From: Kallotenue papyrolyticum
Lineage (GTDB): Bacteria > Chloroflexota > Chloroflexia > Chloroflexales > Kallotenuaceae
Length of the DNA: 64,000 nt
Assembly (NCBI RefSeq): GCF_000526415.1
Contig: NZ_JAGA01000001.1
Coordinates: 496,001 to 560,000, forward strand
Reading direction: 5' to 3'
Below the pieces are notes generated by a model, which did not search any database, was not told where the DNA came from, and saw nothing but the letters and a program-made list of their open reading frames with translations. How positions within the stretch are numbered: position 1 is the stretch's first letter; the number at the start of each line of letters is the position of its first letter. Shown one piece after another: positions 10,506-19,031 of the stretch. Position numbers and translations under genes: made by a program.

Positions 10506-10521
10506 TGGAGCATCTGCTCCA
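10506..10521. promoter_or_regulatory. 16-bp dyad next to the binding-protein ribosome site
   Basis: TGGAGCA (10506-10512), two bases, TGCTCCA (10515-10521), a perfect 7-2-7 inverted repeat abutting the AGGAGG ribosome site. It could be an operator or a small RNA structure; the two-base gap makes a stable RNA hairpin unlikely without opening the inner pairs. Confidence 0.35.
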
Positions 10522-10666
10522 ATTGAGCAATACCCAACCTCTGAAAACAGGGAAGAAGCTGCGCGTCTAGCTACGCGCCTGCATGCCGACACGCTGTGAC
10601 AACGATGCGGAGCAAACCTTAGAGGGCTTGAGCACGGCGTTGGGCGGGCCTCACCTCCTCTGTGAT

Positions 10667-10704
10667 CGTTCCCGTTATCGATCACGGTATCGATAACGAG
10701 AACG
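10667..10704. promoter_or_regulatory. Operator of the arabinose operon (38-bp near-perfect palindrome)
   Basis: The inner arms CGTTATCGAT (10673-10682) and ATCGATAACG (10689-10698) are perfect inverted repeats around CACGGT. With the outer CGTTCC/AGAACG the match is 15 of 16 per arm. It begins directly downstream of the -10 box and covers the expected transcription start, the classic place for a LacI-family repressor. The regulator at 1424-2527 is the obvious candidate; binding is inferred. Confidence 0.75.
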
Positions 10705-10733
10705 AGTATAGCAGTACCCGGCACGCCTGTCAA
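10705..10733 (-). promoter_or_regulatory. Near-consensus sigma-70 promoter of the arabinose operon
   Basis: On the minus strand TTGACA (10733-10728) and TATACT (10710-10705) are separated by exactly 17 bases, close to the consensus. It precedes a leader of about 200 bases before the GTG of the binding-protein gene. A promoter this strong only makes sense with tight repression, matching the abutting palindrome. Confidence 0.85.
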
Positions 10734-10740
10734 TCCCCCA

Positions 10741-11182
10741 AACGGAGGGCTACACCAACGCGGCATCGAGACACACAGACGACAAAGAGGAGAGGGGAGC
10801 GCGGAGCTGGGGCTGGCGCGCCGAGGCGACCAAAAGCAGGTGGCCGCGGATGGTGGCTCGATCTACGCGGCGCAGCTGCTGCACCTGGTCGTTGAGGGAG
10901 CGCCGCAGCGCTGACCGGTGCATGCCGCAGCCAGGCGACCGCGCGCTCGCCACCGCCCATTGGCGGCACCCGGCACGACGGCGCATCGCTCCGGCCCGGA
11001 TCGCGCCCTCCGCCCGCCACCGCGCACAGCCCAGATCGACGCCTGGAGCTGTGCAGCATCGCGCGGCGGCGATGGCAGCGACGGCCAGGCGCACCGGACG
11101 TGCGGCGAACGCGACCGGCGACCCACCCCGTCCCCCCGTGCGCCGCGCGTATGCTGGGGTATCTGAGCGCATGAAGCTGGTG
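10741..11182. other. 440-base gene-free stretch between arabinose promoter and CRISPR trailer
   Basis: Open frames here lack ribosome sites, recognisable motifs and a consistent codon pattern, and they overlap in several frames, as expected by chance in GC-rich DNA. No repeat or RNA gene was recognised. It may be decayed DNA on the trailer side of the array. Confidence 0.5.
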
Positions 11183-11217
11183 AAAAACAATGCAGGCATG
11201 CCGGTGGCATGCCCTGC
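11183..11217 (-). terminator. Rho-independent terminator of the CRISPR transcript
   Basis: Read on the minus strand, directly after the last (degenerate) repeat, a stem forms from GGCATGCC and GGCATGCC with an ACC loop and outer GCAG/CTGC pairs with a bulge (11192-11217). After four bases comes TTTTT (11187-11183). The position fits an end for the array precursor RNA. Confidence 0.65.
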
Positions 11218-11218
11218 G

Positions 11219-12267
11219 GTTTCAACCCCTTCGTCATCGGAGCGCTGGTTTCAACTTCTCGCTCCCTCTCCCCTGCGGGGAGAGGGTTGGGGTGAGGGGG
11301 TCAATCCCCTCGAAGTCGGGGCACTGATTTCAACTTCACGCTCGTATTCCGCGCCAGGATCGGGAATCTGACTGTGTTTCAATCCCCTCGAAGTCGGGGC
11401 ACTGATTTCAACCCTCCTCGCGGAGGGAGAGGTGGAAGGACTCCGGCTTTTTGAAGCGTTTCAATCCCCTAGAAGTCGGGGCACTGATTTCAACACGATC
11501 GAGCGCGGGGATGATCAGGACACGATAGTGTCCGTTTCAATCCCCTAGAAGTCGGGGCACTGATTTCAACCAAGCGAAGCCACCCACCTCAGCCTCGCGG
11601 AGGCTATTGAGTTTCAATCCCCTAGAAGTCGGGGCACTGATTTCAACGCAGCGGCACACGCCAGTCGTCGGGCACGGGCATGCGCGTGGGTTTCAATCCC
11701 CTAGAAGTCGGGGCACTGATTTCAACAAAGAAGCCAGCCGGGTGAATGAACCATCGTCTGACTTGTTTCAATCCCCTAGAAGTCGGGGCACTGATTTCAA
11801 CCCGTCACTGGACGGATCGAGAACCAGACCGCTGGGCTGTCGGTTTCAATCCCCTAGAAGTCGGGGCACTGATTTCAACGAAGGCATGGGTGGAAAAGAC
11901 AGTACGATCTTCCCGACCGGTTTCAATCCCCTAGAAGTCGGGGCACTGATTTCAACCGACCGAAAAAGGCCCCTCCGATTCATTTGGCACGTCCCCCGTT
12001 TCAATCCCCTAGAAGTCGGGGCACTGATTTCAACCCTTCAGTTAGTAGACCGAGTAGATCGTGGCGAGGAGAAGGCGTTTCAATCCCCTAGAAGTCGGGG
12101 CACTGATTTCAACCAAACCGTCCCTGAGACGCGCAACCCGATCTTCTTCGAGCAGTTTCAATCCCCTAGAAGTCGGGGCACTGATTTCAACGGATACGTA
12201 CCCCTACGTGATGCCCGACTCTTTCTTCATGTTTCAATCCCCTAGAAGTCGGGGCACTGATTTCAAC
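11219..12267 (-). CRISPR. CRISPR array, 14 repeats of 37 bp and 13 spacers, no cas genes nearby
   Basis: Repeats start at 11219 (degenerate), 11298, 11376, 11458, 11534, 11611, 11690, 11765, 11843, 11920, 11998, 12077, 12155 and 12231. On the plus strand they begin GTTTCAATCCCCTAGAAG and end GGCACTGATTTCAAC. Spacers are 38-45 bases and all differ. Read on the minus strand, each repeat ends in ATTGAAAC, the usual 8-base crRNA tag of Cas6-processed type I and III systems, so the array is transcribed leftward with the leader on the right. The leftmost repeats support this: 11219 differs at about ten positions, and 11298 and 11376 share a C where the other eleven have A. A promoter (12277-12304) and terminator (11183-11217) bracket it. 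The cas genes must lie elsewhere or be absent. Confidence 0.98.
11264..11297. repeat. REP-like palindromic element inside the oldest spacer position
   Basis: Arms CCCTCTCCCC (11264-11273) and GGGGAGAGGG (11277-11286) are perfect 10-base complements with a TGC loop, followed by TTGGGGTGAGGGGG. This CCCTCTCCCC/GGGGAGAGGG...GTGAGGG pattern is a familiar dispersed repeat type in Chloroflexota and other GC-rich genomes. It fills the interval between the two leftmost repeats and has changed the first bases of the repeat at 11298. Confidence 0.6.
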
Positions 12268-12276
12268 CCCTGGCTT

Positions 12277-12304
12277 ATTATAGACCATTCCGAAGCCCTG
12301 TCAA
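12277..12304 (-). promoter_or_regulatory. Promoter of the CRISPR array
   Basis: On the minus strand TTGACA (12304-12299) and TATAAT (12282-12277), both perfect consensus boxes, are 16 bases apart. The -10 box ends ten bases before the leader-proximal repeat (12267), so transcription would begin within about three bases of the repeat. The remaining leader up to 12404 has no other clear element. Confidence 0.75.
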
Positions 12305-12404
12305 GCGCGGTTTGCGAGGGCGGTCCAAAATCGGGCAAAAGTGTAAAGTGTTTCTGGTTAAAATCAGGTTAATGAGAGGCCGTTTATGGCTTCCCCATGC
12401 GATC

Positions 12405-12432
12405 GCGAGGCTTTCGGGATCGAAAGCCTCGC
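12405..12432. terminator. Strong hairpin between the heme operon end and the CRISPR leader
   Basis: GCGAGGCTTTCG (12405-12416) and CGAAAGCCTCGC (12421-12432) form a perfect 12-bp stem with a GGAT loop. It lies 54 bases after the hemL stop on the minus strand and separates the heme operon from the array. There is no U-run on either side, so termination would need a factor, or the stem acts as a 3' end stabiliser. Confidence 0.6.
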
Positions 12433-12485
12433 ATCTGGGCAGGAATGCTCGCCATCCGAACACGCACTCTCTCCCCGCGCGGAGG

Positions 12486-13772
12486 CTAGCCCGCCAGCGT
12501 CGCCAGTGCTTCGCGCGCCGCGGCGATGGTCTGCTCGATCAGCGCATCGTCGTGGGCTGTGGACAGGAAACCGGCTTCGAACTGCGAGGGCGCGAAGTAC
12601 ACACCGCGCTCCAGCATAGCGTGGAAGAAGCGCGCGTAGCGCGCGGTGTCGCAGTGTTGCTTGGCGTCGGCATAGGAGTGCACCGGCTGCGCGGCAAAGA
12701 AGAAGCCGATCATCGAGCCGAGGCAGGCCGTCTGGAGCGCGATGCCCGCCTCGCGCGCCGCGGCCTGCATCCCGCTCAGCAGCCGCGCGCCGCGCTGCTC
12801 CAGCGTGGCGTATAGCTCGGGCGTCAGGCGGCGCAGCGTGGCGATGCCGGCTGCCATGGCCAGCGGGTTGCCCGACAGCGTGCCGGCCTGGTACATCGGC
12901 CCCAGCGGCGCGACGTACTCCATGATCGCGCGCCGGCCACCGTAGGCGGCGCAGGGCAGCCCGCCGCCGAGCACCTTGCCCAGGCAGGTCAGGTCGGGTT
13001 GGATGCCGAAGCGCTCCTGCGCGCCGCCGGGCGCGACGCGAAAGCCGGTCATCACCTCGTCGAAGATCAGCAGCGCGTCGTAGCGGCGGGTGATGGCGCG
13101 CAACCCTTCTAGAAAGCCTGGCTGCGGCAGCACCAGGCCCATGTTGCCGGCGACCGGCTCGACGATCACCGCGGCGATCTGCGTCCCCAGTTCGGCAAAG
13201 ACGCGCTCGACCGCCGCCAGGTCGTTGTACTGCACGGTGAGCGTGTCGGCGGTCTGGTTGTGCGTCACGCCGGCGCTGGCGGGCAGTCCCAGGGTGGCCA
13301 CGCCCGAGCCGGCCTCGCTGAGCAAGAAATCGGCGTGGCCGTGGTAGCCGCCCGCAAACTTGAGGATCTTGGGCCGTCCGGTGTAGGCGCGCGCCAGGCG
13401 CAGCGCGCTCATGGTCGCTTCCGTGCCGCTGTTGACAAAGCGCAGCATCTCGATGGCTGGCATCAGCGCGATCACCAGCTCGGCCAGCTCGGTCTCCAGC
13501 TCGGTCGGCGCGCCATAGCTCGTGCCGCGTGCGGCCTGCTCCTGGATCGCGCGCACCACCTCGGCATCGGCATGGCCCAGGATCAGCGGCCCCCACGACA
13601 GTACGTAGTCGATGTAACGTCGGCCGTCGATATCTTCGATATAGGCGCCCTGGCCCCGCGCAATGAAGCGCGGCGTGCCGCCCACGGCGCGAAAGGCCCG
13701 CACCGGGCTGTTGACCCCACCGGGAATCACCCCTTGGGCGCGGGTGAAGGCTTGCTCTGAGCGACTCATCAT
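12486..13772 (-). CDS. hemL: Glutamate-1-semialdehyde 2,1-aminomutase
   Basis: A 428-residue PLP enzyme that turns glutamate-1-semialdehyde into 5-aminolevulinate, the second step of the C5 pathway started by HemA in the same operon. Visible motifs are [15 protein letters not shown] at the N-terminus, [44 protein letters not shown], and [11 protein letters not shown], whose lysine (about residue 265) binds PLP. Length and motif order are standard for HemL. It is the last gene of the tetrapyrrole operon. Two adjacent ATG codons (13772 and 13769) are possible starts, and unusually neither has a clear ribosome site; a 12-bp hairpin lies just upstream (13783-13826). Confidence 0.96.
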   Translation of the reverse strand: MMSRSEQAFTRAQGVIPGGVNSPVRAFRAVGGTPRFIARGQGAYIEDIDGRRYIDYVLSWGPLILGHADAEVVRAIQEQAARGTSYGAPTELETELAELVIALMPAIEMLRFVNSGTEATMSALRLARAYTGRPKILKFAGGYHGHADFLLSEAGSGVATLGLPASAGVTHNQTADTLTVQYNDLAAVERVFAELGTQIAAVIVEPVAGNMGLVLPQPGFLEGLRAITRRYDALLIFDEVMTGFRVAPGGAQERFGIQPDLTCLGKVLGGGLPCAAYGGRRAIMEYVAPLGPMYQAGTLSGNPLAMAAGIATLRRLTPELYATLEQRGARLLSGMQAAAREAGIALQTACLGSMIGFFFAAQPVHSYADAKQHCDTARYARFFHAMLERGVYFAPSQFEAGFLSTAHDDALIEQTIAAAREALATLAG

Positions 13773-13782
13773 GCTAGAAGCC

Positions 13783-13826
13783 CCACAAAGGCACCCGGCA
13801 AAGGCGTCGGCCGTGTGCCTTTGTGG
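13783..13826 (-). promoter_or_regulatory. Intercistronic stem-loop before hemL
   Basis: CCACAAAGGCAC (13783-13794) and GTGCCTTTGTGG (13815-13826) pair perfectly over 12 bases; after one mismatch a further CGGC/GCCG can pair inside. No U-run follows on the minus strand. It ends 11 bases before the hemL start, which lacks a good ribosome site, so it may process the message or control hemL translation. Confidence 0.65.
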
Positions 13827-13834
13827 TTCCCATA

Positions 13835-16039
13835 CTACGCAACGGGTTCGGCCACCTGCCAGTCAACGAAATAGCGCACGCGATCCTTCTTGAACTCGCG
13901 CGTCGAGAAGAGGATCGCATACTCGCTGACGCCCAGCGGACGCAGCTCCGCGGCGATCTGCCGTGCGATCTCCTCGGCATTCTCGCGCGAGCGGGCATGC
14001 ACCATCGAGAACAGGTTGTAGGGCCAATCGGGATAGACCGGACGGCGGTAGCAGTGCGAAACAGTAGCGAACGCGGCCGCGATGCGTCCGGCTTCGTCCA
14101 CCCGCTCTTCCGGCACCTTCCAAGTGATCATGCCGTTGTCGGTGAAGCCGGCCTTCTGGTGGCGCAGGATCGCCGCGATGCGCCGCAGGTAGTTCATGCG
14201 CTGCATCTCGTCGAACCAGGCGAGCAGCTCGGCTTCGGCGATGCCAGCCTGCTGCGCCAGCGCCGCGAAGGGCTGCTCCACCAGCGGCAGGTCCTCCTGA
14301 GTGACGCGGATCAGCGCCTTGTCGCGCTCGCTCAAGGGCCGTACCTGGCCAGCCTTGACATACTGCTGCGTCTCCTTGCCAAGACGCGTCTCGTCCTGCT
14401 CCAGGTCGAGCTTGACGGCGATCTTGTACATCTTGAGCGTCGGCAGGATGCGCACCTTCTCGACGCTGGCGCGCTCGGTCAGGCGCTGTACCTGTTCCTC
14501 CAGGTTCTGCTCCGGCGGCACGGCGATGGTAAACCACAGGTTGAAGTAGTGATCGCGCTGGTAGTTGTGCGAGACGCCGGGATGCGCGTTGATCACCGCG
14601 GCGGCCTGCTCGATACGCGCGGGATCGACACGCGCCGCCACCAGACTGGAGTGGTAGCCGAGCTTGCGCGTGTCGAAGATCGGGCTGATCTGGCGCACCA
14701 CGCCGAGCGCGCGCAGGCGCGCCACGCGCTGCATCACCTCGGCTTCGCCAAGGCCCAGTTGCTCGCCGAGCGCCTGCCAGGGCCGCGAGTGGAGTGGAAA
14801 GGCGTACTGCATCAGGTTGACCAGTTTGCGATCGAGCACGTCGAGCTGTTGATCCACCGGCGCGAGCGCGTCGTCCGCCGCGGCGGCGTCCACTCCCTTT
14901 TGCGGACCGATCTGCACCTGATCGCCGACCACGCGCACCTGATAGGCCGGCACCGGACCGCGCGCCGGACGGCACAGCGCCGCGCCGGTCGCCAGATCGA
15001 ACTCGGCGGCGTGCCAGGGACAGATCACCTTGCCGTCGCGCACTTCGCCGTCCACCAGCGGGCCGCGTGAGTGCGAGCAGCGATTGCTCAGGGCGTAGAA
15101 GACGCCATCTACGTTGTAGAGCGCGATCTGCTCGCCGTCCACCACCACCAGCCGCGCCGTACCGGGCGGCACCTCCGCCACGCGCGCGACGGTGGTCCAG
15201 CCACCCGAGGCGGATGGCACCCCGGCGGAGGTCAGCGCCGTCGCCGGCGCACTGCTGCGCTCCTCGGCGCTTTGCTCCTCGGTTGGCTGCGCGACCGCGC
15301 GGCCGCGCTCGCCGTCGTGCAGCTCCTCCTGCGCTGCCGCGCCGCCATCCAGGGCATCGAGCATGGCGCGCACGCTGGTGGCGATGCAGGGCAGCAAGGG
15401 CGTATCGCGCAGCGTGTACTGGCTGGCCTCGCTGAAGCGCAGCTCTTCGACCAGATCCAGGAAGCGCGCGGGCGAGTCGGTCTCGAAGGCGACGACAAAC
15501 TCCTGATCGTCCAGGCCGTAGGAATAGGTGGTGTTGAGCTTGACATCGGGATACTTGCGTCCGATGCGGATGTGCTCGTCCATCATGCGCTGGCGCTCCT
15601 CCAGCGAGAGGGCGTACCAGGCGCGGGTTTTGACGAAGGGATAGACGAACAGGTACTTGCTGCGTCCCGGCACGATGATATCGCGGCGCTGCGCCTCTTC
15701 TTCGCTGGCGTAGCGATCGACATACATCGAGCGCTTAGTCATCGCCAGGTAGGAATAGGCCATGTGCAGGTAGGGCCCCATGGGCGTGGCGAAGAGCTGG
15801 GTATGCAGCGCCTGGAAGTCCTCCAGGCGCTCGCTGATCAGCCAGAGGCCCATGTCGGCATCGCCGCGCAGGCCCACCAGCGTGTAGGCGCGCAGCACGA
15901 TGCGGGCGGCCCACTGCGCGCAGACATCTGCGAAGGCGCGCTTGCCGCGCTCGCGCTCGGCGGCGGGCAGGGCGCGCCAGGCCGGATCGACGTTGAAAAA
16001 GGACCAACGCACGTATTGGCGTCGCGCGGGTGTGTCCAT
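13835..16039 (-). CDS. HemQ-like coproheme decarboxylase / Rieske [2Fe-2S] / AhbA-AhbB-like siroheme decarboxylase triple fusion
   Basis: This 734-residue protein joins modules normally encoded separately. Residues 1-225 are a chlorite-dismutase-family HemQ domain; [15 protein letters not shown] holds the catalytic tyrosine (Tyr133) and [14 protein letters not shown] the proximal heme histidine (His156). After a Ser/Ala/Glu linker, residues 280-378 are a Rieske domain with CSH (321-323) and CPWH (340-343). Residues 395-545 and 565-715 are two Lrp/AsnC-like halves resembling siroheme decarboxylase: wHTH-like starts, GYHSS (461), VSHNYQR (489) and YFNLWFTI in the first; [10 protein letters not shown] (631), SHCYRR (661) and YNLFSMV in the second. 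AhbA/B makes didecarboxysiroheme from siroheme; HemQ makes heme b from coproheme. Start 16039 has AGGAG seven bases upstream. Domain calls rest on motif recognition; a regulatory role for the Lrp-like part is less likely. Confidence 0.88.
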   Translation of the reverse strand: MDTPARRQYVRWSFFNVDPAWRALPAAERERGKRAFADVCAQWAARIVLRAYTLVGLRGDADMGLWLISERLEDFQALHTQLFATPMGPYLHMAYSYLAMTKRSMYVDRYASEEEAQRRDIIVPGRSKYLFVYPFVKTRAWYALSLEERQRMMDEHIRIGRKYPDVKLNTTYSYGLDDQEFVVAFETDSPARFLDLVEELRFSEASQYTLRDTPLLPCIATSVRAMLDALDGGAAAQEELHDGERGRAVAQPTEEQSAEERSSAPATALTSAGVPSASGGWTTVARVAEVPPGTARLVVVDGEQIALYNVDGVFYALSNRCSHSRGPLVDGEVRDGKVICPWHAAEFDLATGAALCRPARGPVPAYQVRVVGDQVQIGPQKGVDAAAADDALAPVDQQLDVLDRKLVNLMQYAFPLHSRPWQALGEQLGLGEAEVMQRVARLRALGVVRQISPIFDTRKLGYHSSLVAARVDPARIEQAAAVINAHPGVSHNYQRDHYFNLWFTIAVPPEQNLEEQVQRLTERASVEKVRILPTLKMYKIAVKLDLEQDETRLGKETQQYVKAGQVRPLSERDKALIRVTQEDLPLVEQPFAALAQQAGIAEAELLAWFDEMQRMNYLRRIAAILRHQKAGFTDNGMITWKVPEERVDEAGRIAAAFATVSHCYRRPVYPDWPYNLFSMVHARSRENAEEIARQIAAELRPLGVSEYAILFSTREFKKDRVRYFVDWQVAEPVA

Positions 16040-16129
16040 CGATGCGCTCCTTTGCACTCCGGAGCCATGCAGGCACCGCGCACCAGCGACGCGCGGCGCT
16101 CCCTCTGCGGCTCCGCATCTCACTTACAA

Positions 16130-16381
16130 CTAATCAAGCGGTTGGCGCACTTCAGCATCCTCGGAAACCTCGATCGCGAAGCGCTGCGCCGCTGCCAGGA
16201 TCTTTTGGCGCGCGCGCTCCTGGGCCGCCTTGCTTTCGAAGTGGGTCTGGGGATAGCGCGCGATGGCGTTGCGCACATGCGCCGCGTCATGGATCGGCAG
16301 GTGGCGCTCGCCCGCGCGATCGATGTAGGCAAAGGCTTCGTCGGGCAGGCGGTTGCGTTCTTCGCTAGTCAGTTCGGACAT
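16130..16381 (-). CDS. Small hypothetical protein, DUF6582-like
   Basis: An 83-residue acidic, helical, soluble protein beginning MSELTSEERNRLPDEAFAYI and containing ERHLPIHDAAHVRNAIARYP. The LPDxAFA ... PIHDxAHxRNAxxR pattern resembles the small DUF6582-type domain seen in phage and bacterial proteins; no function is known to me. The ATG at 16381 is chosen because GGAGG lies seven bases upstream. It sits in the middle of the tetrapyrrole operon, 91 bases before the HemQ fusion gene and 17 bases after the aldo/keto reductase gene, so it is co-transcribed with heme genes. That context is the only hint to its role. Confidence 0.7.
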   Translation of the reverse strand: MSELTSEERNRLPDEAFAYIDRAGERHLPIHDAAHVRNAIARYPQTHFESKAAQERARQKILAAAQRFAIEVSEDAEVRQPLD

Positions 16382-16398
16382 CGCTGTCCTCCCATGGC

Positions 16399-17399
16399 GC
16401 GCCGGCCTAGGCCGGCACCGCCGGCGCTTCCAGATAGAAGTTATGCTCGTACAGATCGGCGATGCGCGCCAGATCATCGGCGGTCAGGTCGGGCTTGTCG
16501 GAGGCCGCCGCGAACTCGGCGAGCTGCTCGAGGTTGTAGATGTTGGGCAGCGCCACGGCGCACATCGGCGTTTGCCAGACGAACTTGAGCGCCGCCTGGC
16601 CAATGGTCAGGTCGCGGCCCTCGGTCAGAAAGCGCAGCTTCTCCAGCTTTTTCAGGCCGGTCTCCAGCCAGGCGCGCGGGCGGTGGCGCCGGTGGTCGTT
16701 TTTGTCGAAGGTCGTTTCGGCGGTGTAGCGCCCTTCGAGCAGGCCCGACGAGTGCGGCACGCGCACCATCAGGCCGACGCCGGTCTCCTGCGCCACGCGC
16801 GACAGCTCGCGACCGGGGTCCTGCTCCAGCAGGTTGTAGATCATCTGCAGGGCGTGGATGCGGCGCTCGCGCATGGCGCGCACGCCCTCATCGCGCCAGC
16901 CGATCGCCGGGCCGAGCGCCACGCCGTAGTAGCGGATTTTACCCTCGTCGCGCAGGCGCTCCAGGGTCTCCCACAGCGCGTCGTTGACGATGGCATCCAT
17001 TTTGGCGTTGTGCGCCTGCCACAGGTCGATGTAGTCGGTGCGCAGCCGGCGCAGGCTCTGCTCCACATCGAAGCGGATGAACTCCGGACGCCAGTCCTGG
17101 GGCCGCTCCTGCTGGCCGCGCCGTTCGGGATGCTCGTACCAGTTGTAGCCGCCCTTGGTGGCGATTACGATCTGATCGCGCACGTCGCCGAGCGCCTCGG
17201 CCACCAGCTCCTCGCCCAGGCCGTCGCCGTAGGTGCTGGCGGTATCGAAGAAGGTCACGCCCAGGTCGTAGGCGCGGCGCAGCAGATCGATGCCGACCTG
17301 CCTGTCGGTGATGCCCCACCAGCTCGTGCCGACGGTCCACACGCCAAAGCCCAGTTGCGAGACCGTCAAATCCGTTGTACCAAAGGGGACGTAACGCAT
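16399..17399 (-). CDS. Aldo/keto reductase
   Basis: An NAD(P)H-dependent oxidoreductase of the AKR superfamily, about 330 residues, stop at 16407-16409. The N-terminus [21 protein letters not shown] is typical. Catalytic-site residues are visible: Asp and Tyr in [21 protein letters not shown], Lys in [11 protein letters not shown] and His in [33 protein letters not shown] near the C-terminus is the cofactor phosphate region. ATG at 17399 is chosen because AAGGAGAGG lies just upstream; ten extra in-frame residues would overlap the previous gene. The substrate is unknown. It lies inside the tetrapyrrole operon, which suggests, but does not show, a link to heme synthesis or aldehyde by-products of the C5 pathway. 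Confidence 0.88.
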
Positions 17400-17421
17400 A
17401 GCCTCTCCTTGCTCGTCCGTG

Positions 17422-18012
17422 TCAGTCAACCGCTACCGGCTCGCGCTCGGCGATAGCGCGAATCTGCTCTACCTGCCGCGCGTAGGCTGCGTCGTCGAGA
17501 GCGGGTTGCAATCCGCGCAGCGCGACCGGCTCGTGCAACTCGATCCAAGATTTGCAGCCGCCGTACTCGGCCCGGTAGGCCACCGTCTGCGCTGTCGGCA
17601 GACGGTACACGCGCAGCAGCAGCAGCCACAGCGGAAAGCGCGGCTTCCAGCCGAAGCGCTCGGCGGCGAAGCGCTCGTTCCAGATGTGAAAGGGCAGCAG
17701 CGCCTCGACAGTCGGCAGCTCGCGTACCTGAAAGATGTGGGTGATGCGCGCCCAGGCCGTGATCGGCACCGTGGCGGGATGCCAGCCACTGGCCACGGGC
17801 GTGACCTGCGCGGCATAGGCCGGCTTGAGCAGCTCCGGCTGCTGATGCTCGTAGGTGGGGTAGAGCAGCACTTCGTCGTGCGCCACGCGGAAGTGCTTGC
17901 CCTCCTCGCGGATGCCGCCCTTGCGCAGCAGCAGGATCGTCTCGCCGCGCGCCAGGGCATCCACCGCTACGGCCCACTCCTTGAGTGCACGGGTTTCGGT
18001 CGTCGGGTGCAT
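17422..18012 (-). CDS. DUF1802 family protein
   Basis: A 196-residue soluble protein whose N-terminus [33 protein letters not shown], with a block of the form [16 protein letters not shown], is characteristic of DUF1802, a family known mainly from cyanobacteria, Chloroflexota and some Firmicutes. Its function is unknown. Further conserved-looking parts are [23 protein letters not shown] and a Trp/Leu-rich [14 protein letters not shown]. The ATG at 18012 has GGGAGAGGA just upstream. It lies between hemB and the aldo/keto reductase in the tetrapyrrole operon. Occurrence in phototroph lineages and this context both point weakly to tetrapyrrole metabolism. Confidence 0.85.
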   Translation of the reverse strand: MHPTTETRALKEWAVAVDALARGETILLLRKGGIREEGKHFRVAHDEVLLYPTYEHQQPELLKPAYAAQVTPVASGWHPATVPITAWARITHIFQVRELPTVEALLPFHIWNERFAAERFGWKPRFPLWLLLLRVYRLPTAQTVAYRAEYGGCKSWIELHEPVALRGLQPALDDAAYARQVEQIRAIAEREPVAVD

Positions 18013-18046
18013 AGTCCTCTCCCGGCGCGCAGCCTAGCGCGCCATC

Positions 18047-19027
18047 TCAGCTTCGCAACCAACGCGCCGCGTCCAGCGCGTAGTAGGTCAGAATCAGGTC
18101 GGCGCCGGCGCGCTTGATCGCCGTCAGGCTCTCCAGCACCACGTTGCGCTCGTCGATCCAGCCGTTGGCCGCCGCGGCCTTGATCATGGCGTACTCGCCC
18201 GAGACGTGGTAGGCCGCCAGCGGCAGCTCGCAGCGCTGCCGCGCCTGGCTGAGCACGTCCAGGTAGGGCAGCGCCGGCTTGACCATCAGGATATCGGCGC
18301 CCTCGGCGGCGTCCAGCGCCAGCTCGCGCAGCGCCTCGCGTCCGTTGGCCGGGTCCATCTGGTACTGTGTGCGGTCGCCGAAGCGCGGCGGCGAGTCGGC
18401 GGCTTCGCGAAACGGGCCATAGAAGCTGGAGGCGAACTTGGCGGCATAGGCCATGATCGCCACCTGCTGCGCGCCGGCGCGGTCCAGGGCGGCGCGAATG
18501 GCGGCCACCGCACCGTCGATCATGCCGCTCGGCGCGACGATGTCGGCGCCGGCTGCGGCGTGCGAGACCACCACGCGGCCCAGAATGTCCAGCGTGGCGT
18601 CATTGACCACATAGCCGTGCTCGTCAACGATGCCGCAGTGGCCGTGATCGGTGTATTCGCACATGCACACGTCGGTGATCACCACCAGCTCGGGCACGGC
18701 GGCCTTGATCGCGCGGATCGCCTGCTGCACAATGCCGTCGGCGGCGAAGTTCTCAGAGCCGATCGCGTCCTTGCTGGCGGGCAGCCCAAAGAGGATCACC
18801 GCCGGGATGCCGAGCGTGGCGATCTGCTCGGCCAGGCGCGGCAGGCGATCCACCGACCACTGGAACTGGCCGGGCATCGAGCCGATCGGCTGCTGCCGAT
18901 CGCGGCCATGCGTCACGAACAGCGGATAGATCAGATCGTCGGGCGTCAGCGTCGTTTCGCGCACCATGCGGCGCAGGGCTGCGGTGCGCCGCAGACGGCG
19001 CGGACGGATGACGGGCACGGGACTCAT
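18047..19027 (-). CDS. hemB: Delta-aminolevulinic acid dehydratase (porphobilinogen synthase)
   Basis: A 326-residue TIM-barrel enzyme that condenses two 5-aminolevulinate molecules into porphobilinogen. The N-terminus [20 protein letters not shown] and the [10 protein letters not shown] strand are typical. [14 protein letters not shown] contains three cysteines in the spacing of the zinc-dependent active site, so this is predicted to be the Zn-type enzyme. The two active-site lysines lie in [21 protein letters not shown] and [14 protein letters not shown]. The start is five bases past the cobA-hemD stop, with GAGGTGAG as ribosome site inside the end of that gene. Length and motifs are standard. 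Confidence 0.97.
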   Translation of the reverse strand: MSPVPVIRPRRLRRTAALRRMVRETTLTPDDLIYPLFVTHGRDRQQPIGSMPGQFQWSVDRLPRLAEQIATLGIPAVILFGLPASKDAIGSENFAADGIVQQAIRAIKAAVPELVVITDVCMCEYTDHGHCGIVDEHGYVVNDATLDILGRVVVSHAAAGADIVAPSGMIDGAVAAIRAALDRAGAQQVAIMAYAAKFASSFYGPFREAADSPPRFGDRTQYQMDPANGREALRELALDAAEGADILMVKPALPYLDVLSQARQRCELPLAAYHVSGEYAMIKAAAANGWIDERNVVLESLTAIKRAGADLILTYYALDAARWLRS

Positions 19028-19031
19028 AGGC

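Noticed and set aside
10750-11199. Minus-strand open frame of 149 codons between the arabinose promoter and the array
   Set aside because: Arg/Ala/Ser-rich, no ribosome site, overlapped by several equal frames, no motif.
11607-12245. Repetitive plus-strand frame of 212 codons resembling a repeat protein
   Set aside because: It is the CRISPR array translated; the protein repeat comes from the 37-bp DNA repeat.
13835-15000. The Lrp/AsnC-like C-terminal part of the HemQ fusion as a transcription factor
   Set aside because: Two tandem halves with H-x-Y-x-R and (Y/F)NLW-type blocks fit siroheme decarboxylases better than regulators, and fusion to enzyme domains fits a catalytic role.
15071-16588. 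Plus-strand open frame of 505 codons
   Set aside because: Antisense to the HemQ-Rieske-Ahb fusion gene and neighbouring genes; no motif supports it.
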